NCBI RefSeq assembly: GCF_002019595.1
Contig: NZ_KV917369.1
Location: 5,376,326 to 5,440,325, forward strand
Direction: 5' to 3'
DNA length: 64,000 nucleotides
Source: Priestia abyssalis
GTDB taxonomy: Bacteria > Bacillota > Bacilli > Bacillales > Bacillaceae_H
Made by a program: the position numbers and the translations under genes. This document shows, piece after piece, positions 24,978 to 34,096 of this stretch; position 1 is the first letter of the stretch, and each line of letters starts with the position of its first letter. The notes below the pieces were generated by a model, which saw only the letters and a program-made list of their open reading frames with translations, was not told the origin of the DNA and made no database searches.

Positions 24978-25829
24978 TTAAGAACGCAGACCATTTACAA
25001 GACCCATCATTTGATCTGCAACTGAAATTGATTTGGAATTAAATTGATAAGATTTTTGCGCAATCATTAATTCCGTCATTTCAGACGCCATGTCTACATT
25101 AGATTCCTCCAAGGCACCTTGACGAATATTTAATCCAGCTCGATCTGCTCCTTCGACTTCTTCCACCACATCTTGCACTGCCAAATTTAAGGCCTTCAAA
25201 TTCGGAAACCCAAACAAATTATTGCCTTTCCCTTGCAGCAAGTGAGGTCTGTTCACTTCGACAACCCCCAATTGAAATGTCTGCTCTGCAAGAGCCTCGT
25301 TTTGTGGAACGGCTGTAAAGTTTCCATTGGCGTCAATTCGAACTTCCTTTACGGGGCCTCGCACGACGATTGGGACATTATTGGAATCGGCGACTGCGTT
25401 TCCATTTGAGTCTGCCAACATCCATTCGTCAGTATTATTCGTTCGTGTCAATTGGAAGGACCCATCTCTCGTATAGCGTACAGCTTGTTGTCCATTTTCA
25501 TTCACTAATACTTTAAAGAAATGATTATCTTCCGACAGGGCAACATCAAGCACTCTGCCTGTTTGCTTTAAGGCCCCAGAAGCCATCTGAATGCTCGTAT
25601 TAGCCAGTTTCGCCCCTGATCCTTGACGAATACCCAATGGAGTGTTTCTGCCTATTTCCTCTTGTTTATTAGACTGGTTATTAAATTGCTGATAAAGCAG
25701 CTCACTGAAATTCGCTTCTTGGCGCTTATATCCAGTTGTATTCACATTGGACATATTATGGCTGATTAAATCAAGCTGCTGCTGTAACTGTGTCATGGTA
25801 TTTGACGCATTAATCATAGAGCGATTCAA
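24978..25829 (-). CDS. flhP: Flagellar hook-basal body (rod) protein FlhP
   Basis: This 283-residue FlgF/FlgG-family rod protein has the N-terminal rod signature (ISHNMSNVNTTGYKRQ), a central domain and the C-terminal helix ESNVDMASEMTELM. I read the start as TTG at 25829, spaced from GGGGGAA by about 7 bases, because it gives the family's usual beginning (NRSMINASNTM). It forms a pair with flhO 35 bases upstream. Together they build part of the flagellar rod. Confidence 0.88.
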   Translation of the reverse strand: MNRSMINASNTMTQLQQQLDLISHNMSNVNTTGYKRQEANFSELLYQQFNNQSNKQEEIGRNTPLGIRQGSGAKLANTSIQMASGALKQTGRVLDVALSEDNHFFKVLVNENGQQAVRYTRDGSFQLTRTNNTDEWMLADSNGNAVADSNNVPIVVRGPVKEVRIDANGNFTAVPQNEALAEQTFQLGVVEVNRPHLLQGKGNNLFGFPNLKALNLAVQDVVEEVEGADRAGLNIRQGALEESNVDMASEMTELMIAQKSYQFNSKSISVADQMMGLVNGLRS

Positions 25830-25864
25830 TGTACGTTCCCCCTGCTTTCACATTTAAACGATCA

Positions 25865-26701
25865 TTAACGTAAGCGTCCTATTTCGTTAGCCGCTTTTTC
25901 CATGCTCCGGTCATAGGCCTGGATAATTTTTTGGTTGGCTTCAAATGCGCGATAAGCGCTTAACAACTCAGTCATGGTTTGTGTAGCATCAACATTCGAA
26001 CGCTCCAGCATCCCTTGCTGCAGATTGAAACTTCCATCCGGATTCCCAAGAGCGGATGGAAGCGGGTTATCGTCCTCTGTCCGGTACAAGCCGCTCCCTT
26101 CTTTCATCATCAGCCCGGCATTGACAGTCATCGCAACATTCAGCTGTGCTACCACCCGTCCGTTTTCTGTTATCAATCCTTGAGGACTGATTTGAAAGTC
26201 TGTTCCCTGTAATTGAATCGGCTCGTTATTAGCATCCATGACATATAGGCCTTCATTTGTCGTTAAGAAACCTGATCCATCAACGGTGAAATTTCCATTT
26301 CTTGTATAACGAGACTCATTATTTGCATCCCTTACAGTAAAGAAAAATGTTCCTTTATTTCCATTATCATCGACAGGCGCCACATTATCAATGATGGCTA
26401 TATCCGTCTTTCTGCCAGTATCTTTTAAAGCACCTTGTACAAAAGAAGGTGTGGTCTCTTGTATGTACACACCCGTATTGAGGCTCCCTATATACCGCTT
26501 ATCTGTCCATCCTGGACGCTCTACCACAGGTACTCCGCTGCTTTGCTGCTGTTGAAGGAGCATTTCCGGAAAGGCTCTTAAAGAAGCCTGATCTGCCTTG
26601 AATCCTGGTGTGTTGGCATTAGCCATATTATTTGTCAGCATATCCGTTTTTCGCTGCTGAGAAAGCATTCCGGTTGTCGCTGTATAAAAACCCTTGAACA
26701 T
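25865..26701 (-). CDS. flhO: Flagellar hook-basal body (rod) protein FlhO
   Basis: This 278-residue FlgF/FlgG-like rod protein has the N-terminal motif NNMANANTPGFKAD and the C-terminal ERSNVDATQTMTELL followed by a coiled tail (YRAFEANQKIIQAYD). The ATG at 26701 has GGGTGAAG upstream. It lies after mbl as in B. subtilis, but a copy of repeat family 2 now separates the two genes, so flhO may depend on read-through or a separate promoter. Confidence 0.9.
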   Translation of the reverse strand: MFKGFYTATTGMLSQQRKTDMLTNNMANANTPGFKADQASLRAFPEMLLQQQQSSGVPVVERPGWTDKRYIGSLNTGVYIQETTPSFVQGALKDTGRKTDIAIIDNVAPVDDNGNKGTFFFTVRDANNESRYTRNGNFTVDGSGFLTTNEGLYVMDANNEPIQLQGTDFQISPQGLITENGRVVAQLNVAMTVNAGLMMKEGSGLYRTEDDNPLPSALGNPDGSFNLQQGMLERSNVDATQTMTELLSAYRAFEANQKIIQAYDRSMEKAANEIGRLR

Positions 26702-26741
26702 TTATCTTCACCCTTTGCAGAGAAATAAACTTTATAAGGAT

Positions 26742-26874
26742 GTTCAAACAGTCCGGGAAAAATGACCGTTGAATTTACTTCTACAAGAAGTACTGAACCG
26801 ACGTTCGCCACAGGACGCGGCGCTTCTTTGAACTTCCCGGTCTTTTTCGTCTTCCTTTTTGAACACACACTTTA
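26742..26874 (-). repeat. Interspersed repeat family 2, compact copy
   Basis: This is the reverse complement of the ends of 12201-12523, sharing CCGACGTTCGCCACAGGACG, CCGGGAAAAATGACCGTTGA and TTTTTGAACACACACTTTA, without the 200-bp insertion. It occupies most of the mbl-flhO spacer. Confidence 0.8.
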
Positions 26875-26895
26875 TATCGTCATCTGCAGAAAATT

Positions 26896-27897
26896 TTAAA
26901 TAAGCTGACGGCGTGGTAATTTATCCATATTATCCAACATAATTCCTGTTCCGATCGCTACACAATCCATCGGGTTTTCTGCGATGAAGACAGGTACCTT
27001 TAATTCTTCGGCTAACAATTGATCAATGCCATGCAGTAAAGCGCCTCCGCCGGTTAAAATGACGCCTCGGTCAATGATGTCGGCTGAAAGTTCTGGAGGA
27101 GTACGCTCCAACACGCTTTTAGATGCTTGTACAATCGAAGCTACAGATTCACGAAGAGCCCCTTCCACCTCATGGGAACGTACCGTAATAGTACGCGGTA
27201 ACCCGCTGACCATGTCCCTTCCTCGAATGTCAATTTCTTCTTCTCTTGATCCAGGGAATACCGTTCCGATTTTTACTTTCACATCTTCAGCTGTGCGCTC
27301 ACCAATTAAGAGTTTATATTCACGTTTTACGTAATTAAGAATCTCATGATCAAATTTATCTCCAGCCGTTTTAATCGAGGATGCTGTCACGATATCGCCC
27401 ATCGAAAGAACAGCGACGTCTGTCGTTCCCCCGCCAATATCGACTACCATGTTTCCACTCGGCTGAAAAATGTCCATCCCTGCCCCAATCGCGGCCACTT
27501 TCGGCTCTTCTTCCAAGTAAACTTTCTTGCCTCCGCTTTTTTCCGCCGCTTCGCGAATCGCTTTTTGCTCCACAGACGTAATATTAGTTGGACAGCAAAT
27601 TAAAATGCGGGGCTTTGATAAAAAACCTTTAACATTCAATTTATTAATAAAATGCTTTAGCATGGCTTCTGTAACATCGAAGTCAGCGATGACGCCGTCC
27701 TTTAAAGGACGAATAGCGACAATATGCCCAGGAGTACGCCCGACCATACGCCTTGCCTCTTCACCCACCGCTAATACTTTACCTGTATTTTTATCAATAG
27801 CCACTACTGAAGGCTCGTTTAATACGATTCCTTTTCCTTTTACATGAATTAATACGTTAGCTGTACCCAAGTCAATCCCAATATCTTTTGCTAACAT
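26896..27897 (-). CDS. mbl: MreB-like rod-shape actin homologue Mbl
   Basis: This 333-residue bacterial actin polymerises under the membrane and guides lateral wall synthesis. It starts MLAKDIGIDLGTANVLIHVK with the phosphate-1 loop, and has VVDIGGGTTDVAV (phosphate-2) and LTGGGALLHGID (adenosine motif). The ATG at 27897 is preceded by AAGGAGG and matches the family start; in-frame codons upstream are not used. It lies downstream of spoIIID as in B. subtilis. Confidence 0.95.
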   Translation of the reverse strand: MLAKDIGIDLGTANVLIHVKGKGIVLNEPSVVAIDKNTGKVLAVGEEARRMVGRTPGHIVAIRPLKDGVIADFDVTEAMLKHFINKLNVKGFLSKPRILICCPTNITSVEQKAIREAAEKSGGKKVYLEEEPKVAAIGAGMDIFQPSGNMVVDIGGGTTDVAVLSMGDIVTASSIKTAGDKFDHEILNYVKREYKLLIGERTAEDVKVKIGTVFPGSREEEIDIRGRDMVSGLPRTITVRSHEVEGALRESVASIVQASKSVLERTPPELSADIIDRGVILTGGGALLHGIDQLLAEELKVPVFIAENPMDCVAIGTGIMLDNMDKLPRRQLI

Positions 27898-28186
27898 TTT
27901 TATCCTCCTTCCATCCAACGAGTCCTTGTCCCGTCTAAAGAGCGGTTCATCCTCCACTCTTGAAGGAGGATAGCCGCCGTCATTTTTACCTAATTAAATA
28001 TTTTATCATAAATTAACCTTTAATGTAGATATATTTCCATATTAATGTGCATTCATGAATATCATTTTACATATATTCTTTATGTATGTTTACAGCACTA
28101 AAAACGGACAAGAGGTTCCAGGTATATTACTTGCCTCCTAGAATCCTTTGTCCGCTTAGGAAGTACTCGTTTTGTAGTCATGTTAT

Positions 28187-28459
28187 TTACTTGACAGCCT
28201 CTTCCTCCAGCTCCTCCTTTTTATATTTTAGTTTTGTCGCTTCACCCCCGCGAAGATGTCTGATGGATTTATGATAATCAAGAATTTCTTTTACTTCGTT
28301 TGCTAGTTCAGGATTAATTTCTGGGAGTCTTTCCGTTAAGTCTTTATGAACAGTACTTTTCGAGACACCAAATTCTTTCGCAATGACACGAACCGTTTTC
28401 TTTGTTTCTACAATATACTTTCCAATCTTGATAGTTCTCTCTTTGATGTAATCGTGCAC
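28187..28459 (-). CDS. spoIIID: Sporulation transcriptional regulator SpoIIID
   Basis: This 90-residue mother-cell DNA-binding regulator has a helix-turn-helix (VRVIAKEFGVSKSTVHKDL) and a basic C-terminal region (SIRHLRGGEATKLKYKK) that also contacts DNA. It starts with GTG at 28459 after GGGAGG, as SpoIIID of B. subtilis does, and is almost identical to it through the helix-turn-helix. It activates or represses sigma-E genes during sporulation. Confidence 0.96.
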   Translation of the reverse strand: MHDYIKERTIKIGKYIVETKKTVRVIAKEFGVSKSTVHKDLTERLPEINPELANEVKEILDYHKSIRHLRGGEATKLKYKKEELEEEAVK

Positions 28460-28931
28460 ACCACTCGCCCTCCCTAGTTTGGATGTGAGAAGCGTGAAAT
28501 GAGATTCGCTTTGTATAAAATGAAGGAATTCCAGATGTATTTTCATAGTTGGAACCCTTCGACGATCCCTCACCTCGAACACTCTCTTTGTTAGGTTTGT
28601 AACATTTTATTAGCTTGGGTAAAGATATATGCTACAAAACTCAAGGGGGACAAGGAATTTATCAGATTTTTTAAAAAAATAATCTTTTTTTCATGTAAGT
28701 ACCCTGTTATTTGACTATATTTTGCTTTTATCCCCATTTCCCTACACTACATACATCCAAGACTATTTCCCGAGAAATTTGTCTTGTTCTCTAGGAGTTT
28801 GTCGAATCAATGCGTTTTTCTTGAATAGTGGGATGAAATGCCAATGATGGGTTCATTCATTTTTAGACTTTATAAACACTTTTCGGACAAATGAATCAAA
28901 GATCGTGAAAGTCATCATTCTTCATAAATAA
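28460..28931. other. Spacer between spoIIID and spoIIQ
   Basis: No coding frame is supported. On the minus strand, GCATATA near 28625 followed by an AATAAAAT about 14 bases on loosely resembles a sigma-E promoter for spoIIID, which would fit its known control. The match is too weak to be sure. Confidence 0.3.
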
Positions 28932-28969
28932 ATAAATGGGCATGAATGCTTTCATTCACGCCCATTTAT
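28932..28969 (-). terminator. Intrinsic terminator of spoIIQ
   Basis: ATAAATGGGC-TGAATG pairs with CATTCA-GCCCATTTAT across a short loop, 13 bases after the spoIIQ stop codon. Confidence 0.7.
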
Positions 28970-28982
28970 CAAGATCCACATT

Positions 28983-29882
28983 TTATGCGTTTGTATCTAA
29001 GTCTGAAGCGTCAGAAGAGCTGCTTGGCTCTTCTTGCTTTTTATCTTGCTCTGTGTCTTGACTGTTATCTTCAGCTGGTTTTTCTTTGCTTTCCTCTGAT
29101 GATTGCTCAGCTTCTTCAGAAGCATTTTCTTCTTTTTGTTCTTCTTCATTTGCAGCAGATTCAGAAGCAGACTCATTTGAGTTGTTTACCGCTTCTTCTT
29201 TTACAGCTGTAAGCGGCTTCCCAATGAATTGGTTTGGATTAACAGGAACGCCGTCTTGGCGAACTTCAAAATGAACATGTGTCTTCGCTTCTTGATTGAA
29301 CAAGCTTTGTCCTGCTTTAGCAATCACGTCACCTTGTTTCACCGTATCGCCGGATTCCACTCCTACATCTGCTAATGATTGATAGTGCGTCACAAGCCCA
29401 TCTTGATGGTCAATTTCTACTACATAACCAAGAATCGGATCTTTTTCAGCTTTCGTAACCGTACCGCTTGCCGCAGCTACTACATCAAATGATTGGCCGT
29501 CTTTCATTACCAAATCAATTCCTGTATTCGGATGGTACGTATTATTATAGAAAACTAATGCAGCTTCTTGTTCTTCCTTTGTCGCTTTGTCATCATAATA
29601 CTTTGTTTGCACAACAACTGACTCAGGATCTACTACCGGCATTTCTAGATTTTCTAATTGCTTACTGACTTCCACAGCTGGCTCTTCCCCATTGTAGGCT
29701 GTACCTTCTGAGAATTGGTCTGTTCCATCTGGGTTGTTTTTGTCGTTAGATTGGAACCAGAGAACCGCTGTTAAAATAAGTGCTGCACAAACTAAATAAA
29801 TAGCAGGAAATACCCAACGCTTTCTGAAGATTTTTTGGATTGCTGTTGGTTGAGAAATACGTTTCTTTTCTTCCTCTCTCAT
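28983..29882 (-). CDS. spoIIQ: Forespore engulfment protein SpoIIQ
   Basis: This 299-residue forespore membrane protein pairs with SpoIIIAH across the intermembrane space during engulfment. A cytoplasmic N-terminus (MREEEKKRISQPTAIQ), one membrane helix (about 22-44), a LytM/M23 domain (about 120-220) and an acidic Ser/Glu tail are visible. In the first zinc motif the usual His is Asn (NTGID), while HVHFE is intact, so zinc peptidase activity is doubtful. B. subtilis SpoIIQ is similarly degenerate. The ATG at 29882 has GAGGTGATAAAC upstream. Confidence 0.93.
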   Translation of the reverse strand: MREEEKKRISQPTAIQKIFRKRWVFPAIYLVCAALILTAVLWFQSNDKNNPDGTDQFSEGTAYNGEEPAVEVSKQLENLEMPVVDPESVVVQTKYYDDKATKEEQEAALVFYNNTYHPNTGIDLVMKDGQSFDVVAAASGTVTKAEKDPILGYVVEIDHQDGLVTHYQSLADVGVESGDTVKQGDVIAKAGQSLFNQEAKTHVHFEVRQDGVPVNPNQFIGKPLTAVKEEAVNNSNESASESAANEEEQKEENASEEAEQSSEESKEKPAEDNSQDTEQDKKQEEPSSSSDASDLDTNA

Positions 29883-29900
29883 GTTTATCACCTCAGCAAT

Positions 29901-29930
29901 CATTTTGAACAGAACTGGTATAATATATAC
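29901..29930 (-). promoter_or_regulatory. Probable sigma-F promoter of spoIIQ
   Basis: On the minus strand GTATA (29930-29926) lies 15 bases from GTTCAAAATG (29910-29901). The sigma-F consensus is GYATA and GGNNANANTR; only the second G of the -10 differs. Its -10 ends just 18 bases before the start codon, so the leader would be very short. Confidence 0.55.
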
Positions 29931-29981
29931 ACCAAGAAAAAAATTTTTTGGATTATTTTTCGACAAAAGGATAATTTCTAT

Positions 29982-30033
29982 TCATAAATCATGGAAGAGG
30001 GATGAAAATTCATCCCTCTTCCATGATTTATGA
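29982..30033 (-). terminator. Long hairpin downstream of spoIID
   Basis: A 24-bp perfect stem (TCATAAATCATGGAAGAGGG then ATGA) closes on AAAT. It lies about 130 bases after the spoIID stop codon and 52 bases upstream of the spoIIQ -35. Confidence 0.65.
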
Positions 30034-30164
30034 TGAGCTAATATAAAAACGAGTTAAAGTTTCTACTTTAAACCATTGCATCGTGGTGATGTTTGACTCG
30101 TTCGACGGATGGATCATCTTGCAAAAAACAAATAGAAACCTAGATGAAATCAAAGAAATAACCG

Positions 30165-31184
30165 CTATTGTTTAGCCGTGAGCTTAGACAAGAAAGATTC
30201 ATATGATGAGACATCCGCGCCTTGATAGTAATACGTGACGATATCTTGATAGTTCTTTCCTTCCGATGCCATTCCATTGGCTCCATATTGGCTCATTCCG
30301 ATACCGTGTCCATATCCTTTTGTGGTGATCACAATTTGATCTCCTTTTCTCGTCCAATTAAAATCGGTAGAACGCAATTGAAGCTTTTCTCTTATTTCTT
30401 TGCCAGTCAGTTCTTTTCCATTGATTGAAATCAGCTTGATACGCTGGCCTGGTGTTCGTTCGATAATTTTGCCCAACGTCTCGCCTCCCGATAGTTGAAC
30501 ACCTAGCTTTTTCTCAAACTCACTTACACTCAAAACGGTTTGATCCATATATTTAGGTGATTCTTTATCCCAGGGACTCGCTACACTTTTTAAATACGGT
30601 GTAGAATTAGCCCAATAAGCTTCTGAATCCTCTGTGTAACCATTACTTGTCGAAAAAAATACAGCATCAATCGGTGTATTCTCATAGGTTAAAATTCTTC
30701 CGCTTGTTTGGGCAACAGCTTTCTCTACCTTTTCCATTTTCCATTCATAGTCTCTTCCCCATAATTTCTTTAGCTCTTCTTTGTTATGATACACTTGATG
30801 CTGGACCGTATCTGTTACATCGGCACCGTTAGGAACTGAAAGGCTGCTATCACTTAATAGTTGTTTGACGATATAAGTACGAGCTGCCAAACTCTGGGCT
30901 TTTAATGCTTCTATTTCAAACTCAGCAGGCATTTCTGCTGCCACCACTCCCACCACATAGTCTTCCAGCTGCACCTTCTCAATTTGCTTTGTTTTCGCCC
31001 GGTAAACAGCCACTTCCACTGACGGCCCTCTAGTATTCAATGCCTTACCTTCCCGCTTTTGAAGGTCCTCAACTAATTGCCCGCTCGTCTTATCTGCAAA
31101 CGGAATAACTAATAATGTTGGAATTAATAAAATAATGACAAATAATAATGACACTAGCACGACGATTGGCTTTACATGTTTCAT
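30165..31184 (-). CDS. spoIID: Stage II sporulation protein D (peptidoglycan lytic transglycosylase)
   Basis: This 339-residue membrane-anchored enzyme cleaves septal glycan strands with SpoIIP during engulfment. The N-terminal membrane helix is at about 8-30. The conserved SpoIID region includes EDYVVGVVAAEMPAEFE, ALKAQSLAARTY, FSTSNGYTEDSE and GYGHGIGMSQYGA, the typical C-terminal signature. I prefer the ATG at 31184, 10 bases after GGAGGA, although an in-frame ATG 18 bases upstream exists. It precedes a terminator and follows murA, as in B. subtilis. Confidence 0.94.
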   Translation of the reverse strand: MKHVKPIVVLVSLLFVIILLIPTLLVIPFADKTSGQLVEDLQKREGKALNTRGPSVEVAVYRAKTKQIEKVQLEDYVVGVVAAEMPAEFEIEALKAQSLAARTYIVKQLLSDSSLSVPNGADVTDTVQHQVYHNKEELKKLWGRDYEWKMEKVEKAVAQTSGRILTYENTPIDAVFFSTSNGYTEDSEAYWANSTPYLKSVASPWDKESPKYMDQTVLSVSEFEKKLGVQLSGGETLGKIIERTPGQRIKLISINGKELTGKEIREKLQLRSTDFNWTRKGDQIVITTKGYGHGIGMSQYGANGMASEGKNYQDIVTYYYQGADVSSYESFLSKLTAKQ

Positions 31185-31234
31185 CAACCATTGATCCTCC
31201 ATCTACCTGATTTGAGGAACATCCCCATATTTCA

Positions 31235-31263
31235 TACATATGGAGGTGGACAACCTTTTATGA
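31235..31263 (-). promoter_or_regulatory. Possible sigma-E promoter of spoIID
   Basis: On the minus strand TCATAAA (31263-31257) and CATATGTA (31242-31235) are 14 bases apart, a partial match to sigma-E sites. spoIID is sigma-E controlled in B. subtilis. Confidence 0.4.
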
Positions 31264-31266
31264 CAT

Positions 31267-31302
31267 CAGGTTTATAAGAGGGTTTCCCCTCTTATAAACC
31301 TG
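31267..31302 (-). terminator. Hairpin between murA and spoIID
   Basis: CAGGTTTATAAGAGGG and CCCTCTTATAAACCTG form a perfect 16-bp stem on a 4-base loop, just upstream of the possible spoIID promoter. It would insulate spoIID from murA. Confidence 0.6.
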
Positions 31303-31415
31303 ACGAAATAGGACTTTATGTAAATAGAACAAAATATATGGGAAGTGGAGCGTCCCATTCCGTTGAAAACGAAAAAACATTAACCATTTTTTTGAAAGAC
31401 TCTTTTCTAAAAAAT

Positions 31416-31469
31416 ATTTATCCCGTATTAACGAGCAGTAAGCCCCCCACTGATGGAAGTTTCCTTTAT
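31416..31469 (+). repeat. Short interspersed repeat, fullest copy
   Basis: TTTATCCCGTATTAACGAGC plus AGTAAGCCCCCCACTGATGG and AAGTTTCCTTTAT. Related sequences are at 6620-6720 (split), 14048-14070, 59944-59980 and 61858-61910. Confidence 0.75.
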
Positions 31470-31496
31470 GAAAATGCCCTTTTAAAAAAGCCAAAT

Positions 31497-31523
31497 AAAA
31501 AAGGAGCCGATTTGGCTCCTTTT
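31497..31523 (-). terminator. Intrinsic terminator of murA
   Basis: AAAAGGAGCC and GGCTCCTTTT enclose a 5-base loop with a U-rich run on the minus strand, directly after the murA stop codon. Confidence 0.85.
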
Positions 31524-31527
31524 GGTT

Positions 31528-32835
31528 TTAAACGTTCAGGTCCGACACTTGTTGAATGTCTTCCACTTGTCCTGCTCCATCGTTCACGCGCTCGATGTCA
31601 GCGCCTAGCGCGGCCAGTTTTTGGTGGAAATTAACATATCCGCGGTCTAAATGCTTTAATTCGGTTACGCGAGTATAACCATCGGCGACAAGTCCTGCTA
31701 AAGTCAATGCGGCAGCTGCACGTAAATCCGTTGCCGCTACTTCCGCCCCTTGAAGCTTACTTGGACCATTAATAATGACAGAACGTCCCTCAATCTTAAT
31801 ATCCGCGTTCATACGGCGAAATTCTTCGACATGCATAAAACGATTTTCAAAGACTGTTTCTGTAATCATACTCGTGCCTTTTGCTGCCAGCAATAACGAC
31901 ATCATCTGAGATTGCATATCTGTTGGAAAACCAGGATGCGGCATTGTTTTAATGTCTACTGCCTTTAAAGATTCAGGTCCAATTACGCGTAATCCTTCTT
32001 CCTCTTCAATAATCGTGACACCCATCTCTTCCATTTTGGCAACAAGTGAACTTAAGTGTTCTGCCACTGCACCTTTAACCAATACGTTACCGCCTGTAAT
32101 GGCAGCCGCTACCATGAATGTTCCCGCTTCAATACGATCAGGAATAATATGATGGATAGCACCGTATAATTTAGAAACACCTTCTATACGAATCGTACCT
32201 GTACCAGCTCCGCGTACTTTTGCACCCATGGCATTCAGGAAGTTCGCTAAATCCACGATTTCCGGCTCTTTTGCAACATTTTCAATAATGGTTGTGCCTT
32301 CTGCAAGCGTTGCAGCCATCATGATGTTTTCAGTTGCTCCCACACTCGGGAAATCGAGATAGATTTTCGCTCCGCGAAGCTTTCCATCTACTTCTGCATC
32401 AATAAAGCCGTTTCCTACCTTTACTTTTACACCCATTGCTTCAAAGCCTTTTAAATGCTGATCGATTGGTCGTGATCCAATAGCACAACCTCCAGGCAGC
32501 GCTACACGAGCCTTCCCTGTGCGGGCTAGCAATGAACCCATAACGAGTACAGATGCGCGCATTTTTCGAACATATTCAAAAGGTGCATCTGTTTTTAACT
32601 CTCGAGATGCATCTACAATAACACGATTTTCCTCAAAACTGACCTCCGCGTTAAGGTAACGTAGTACCTCGCCAATCGTAAATACATCGGAGAGAGCAGG
32701 TACATCATTTAGAACCACTTTTCCTTCACTAGCTAATAAGGTTGCAGCGATAATAGGCAAAACAGCGTTTTTTGCACCTTCTACTTTAACAGTACCGTTC
32801 AGCCTTTTTCCGCCGCGGACGATGATTTTTTCCAA
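31528..32835 (-). CDS. murA: UDP-N-acetylglucosamine 1-carboxyvinyltransferase
   Basis: This 435-residue enzyme transfers enolpyruvate from PEP to UDP-GlcNAc, the first committed step of peptidoglycan synthesis and the fosfomycin target. The catalytic Cys117 is in [14 protein letters not shown], with [10 protein letters not shown] near the N-terminus. Start: TTG at 32835 after GGAGGGG gives the family's beginning (EKIIVRGGK), and B. subtilis murAA also starts with TTG. An upstream ATG at 32916 would run into ywmB. Synteny (ywmB-murA-spoIID) points to the MurAA paralogue. Confidence 0.95.
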   Translation of the reverse strand: MEKIIVRGGKRLNGTVKVEGAKNAVLPIIAATLLASEGKVVLNDVPALSDVFTIGEVLRYLNAEVSFEENRVIVDASRELKTDAPFEYVRKMRASVLVMGSLLARTGKARVALPGGCAIGSRPIDQHLKGFEAMGVKVKVGNGFIDAEVDGKLRGAKIYLDFPSVGATENIMMAATLAEGTTIIENVAKEPEIVDLANFLNAMGAKVRGAGTGTIRIEGVSKLYGAIHHIIPDRIEAGTFMVAAAITGGNVLVKGAVAEHLSSLVAKMEEMGVTIIEEEEGLRVIGPESLKAVDIKTMPHPGFPTDMQSQMMSLLLAAKGTSMITETVFENRFMHVEEFRRMNADIKIEGRSVIINGPSKLQGAEVAATDLRAAAALTLAGLVADGYTRVTELKHLDRGYVNFHQKLAALGADIERVNDGAGQVEDIQQVSDLNV

Positions 32836-32866
32836 GGTATTCCCCTCCGCGTCCATTTTCTCTATA

Positions 32867-33610
32867 TTAATATTCAGACGTGATAATAGGTGTGCCAACG
32901 ACAAAGGTCGTCTCACCGCCCATTCCCATCTTTCTCATTCCTATTTGCAGATTCATTCTATGTTGTTCGGTTGGAAGAGCTTCTTCCCACATTTCAGTAT
33001 ATGCTGACATAGAGACAAATGACTCCTCCACTAGAGACTCCCTCGGTTCAGCCCGAAATTCATTTGAAAGTTGTCTGACTTTTAATGACAAAACACTTTC
33101 AATCTTATCATTGAACTGTCCCTTCACACAAGAGAAAATTGTGGGATTAGATGTGAAAAGTTTATGATAACGCTTGTCATACATATCTGTGTACTCCTGG
33201 TTGCTTTCCCATTGGTCCCCTTTGGCACTATATAAAAGATACGTATAAGTACTTTCTTTTTTAGGGGTCCAAACCAATTGAATTGTTTCCTCCATGGAAA
33301 TGCCTTGAGATTTAAGTGTTCCGACCGCTCTCCATGTTTCACTTTCCCTTTTCATTTCCCATTTGAAACCTTGAAATGTCTCTTTTAGCTCTAAAAATTT
33401 TACATCGAACTCTTTTTGATTTTTTATGGGTGTAAGGGGCTCACGAGCATACAAAGACCATTCATTTATTTCTAAAGGCTGATTCTCCAATACCTTCATA
33501 ATTTGCACCAGCGCTGGTTCTTCTTTTGTCTCCGTGTTTGCATAACTCCCATGATAAATGAAGAAAGTTATAAAGAGAATAGATAAAAAGACACTAATTT
33601 GTTTATTCAT
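32867..33610 (-). CDS. ywmB: YwmB family protein
   Basis: This 247-residue exported protein has an N-terminal signal-like segment ([20 protein letters not shown]) and no recognised catalytic motif. The family is named for a TATA-binding-like fold and its role is unknown. It lies 31 bases upstream of murA, the same arrangement as in B. subtilis, so co-transcription with murA is likely. The ATG has a GGAGAGGAAG-type ribosome site. Confidence 0.8.
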   Translation of the reverse strand: MNKQISVFLSILFITFFIYHGSYANTETKEEPALVQIMKVLENQPLEINEWSLYAREPLTPIKNQKEFDVKFLELKETFQGFKWEMKRESETWRAVGTLKSQGISMEETIQLVWTPKKESTYTYLLYSAKGDQWESNQEYTDMYDKRYHKLFTSNPTIFSCVKGQFNDKIESVLSLKVRQLSNEFRAEPRESLVEESFVSMSAYTEMWEEALPTEQHRMNLQIGMRKMGMGGETTFVVGTPIITSEY

Positions 33611-33693
33611 TCCGCCACTTCCTCTCCTTATTCATCATTTTTTCCGTAAATAAGGGAGGCATACATAAAAAAACCCGTCATAATATGACATAT

Positions 33694-33734
33694 TAAATAA
33701 GGGAACATGGACATGATCCATGTTCCCTTATTTA
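33694..33734 (-). terminator. Intrinsic terminator after ywzB
   Basis: TAAATAAGGGAACATGGA pairs with TCCATGTTCCCTTATTTA on a 5-base loop, 42 bases past the ywzB stop codon. It probably ends the nuo-ywzB transcript. Confidence 0.75.
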
Positions 33735-33775
33735 TGGCTGCCGCGAACCTTGTAAAGGCTCGCGTCAGCTATAAA

Positions 33776-34012
33776 TCAGTAAAAAAGAGACGGAATCCGC
33801 TGGGACCAAAATAAATAATCAAGGAAAAAATTACTAACGGCCGAACCGATAGCAACCGTCAACAAAATCATGAAAAGCCGACCCTGAACGACCTTTTTGG
33901 GTTTCATCAGCTTTTCCAGCTGAAACCCTTGTAAAGCCCACCACGTAACCGTAATAAAAAACAAATGGGAGCAAAGCGTCATAATCGCCTGCTGCCCTAC
34001 ACCAACTGACAT
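33776..34012 (-). CDS. ywzB: DUF1146 membrane protein YwzB
   Basis: This 78-residue protein has two membrane helices (about 10-29 and 44-66) and the family phrase FITVTWWALQGF, followed by AIGSAVSNFFLDYLFWSQ. I start it at the ATG at 34012, with AAGGAAG upstream, which matches the short YwzB length. It follows nuoN by 84 bases, and in B. subtilis it sits between ywmB and the atp operon. Its function is unknown. The proximity to respiratory genes is conserved but not explanatory. Confidence 0.85.
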   Translation of the reverse strand: MSVGVGQQAIMTLCSHLFFITVTWWALQGFQLEKLMKPKKVVQGRLFMILLTVAIGSAVSNFFLDYLFWSQRIPSLFY

Positions 34013-34096
34013 ATGAACCCACTTCCTTTTATACAGCAAAACACCTTGTTAATAGAACACATCCATACATATTATATATGAATCCTCATGAAGAGT

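Noticed and set aside
32836-32916. ATG start of murA at 32916
   Set aside because: It would overlap ywmB and add residues absent from the family; the TTG at 32835 has the ribosome site.
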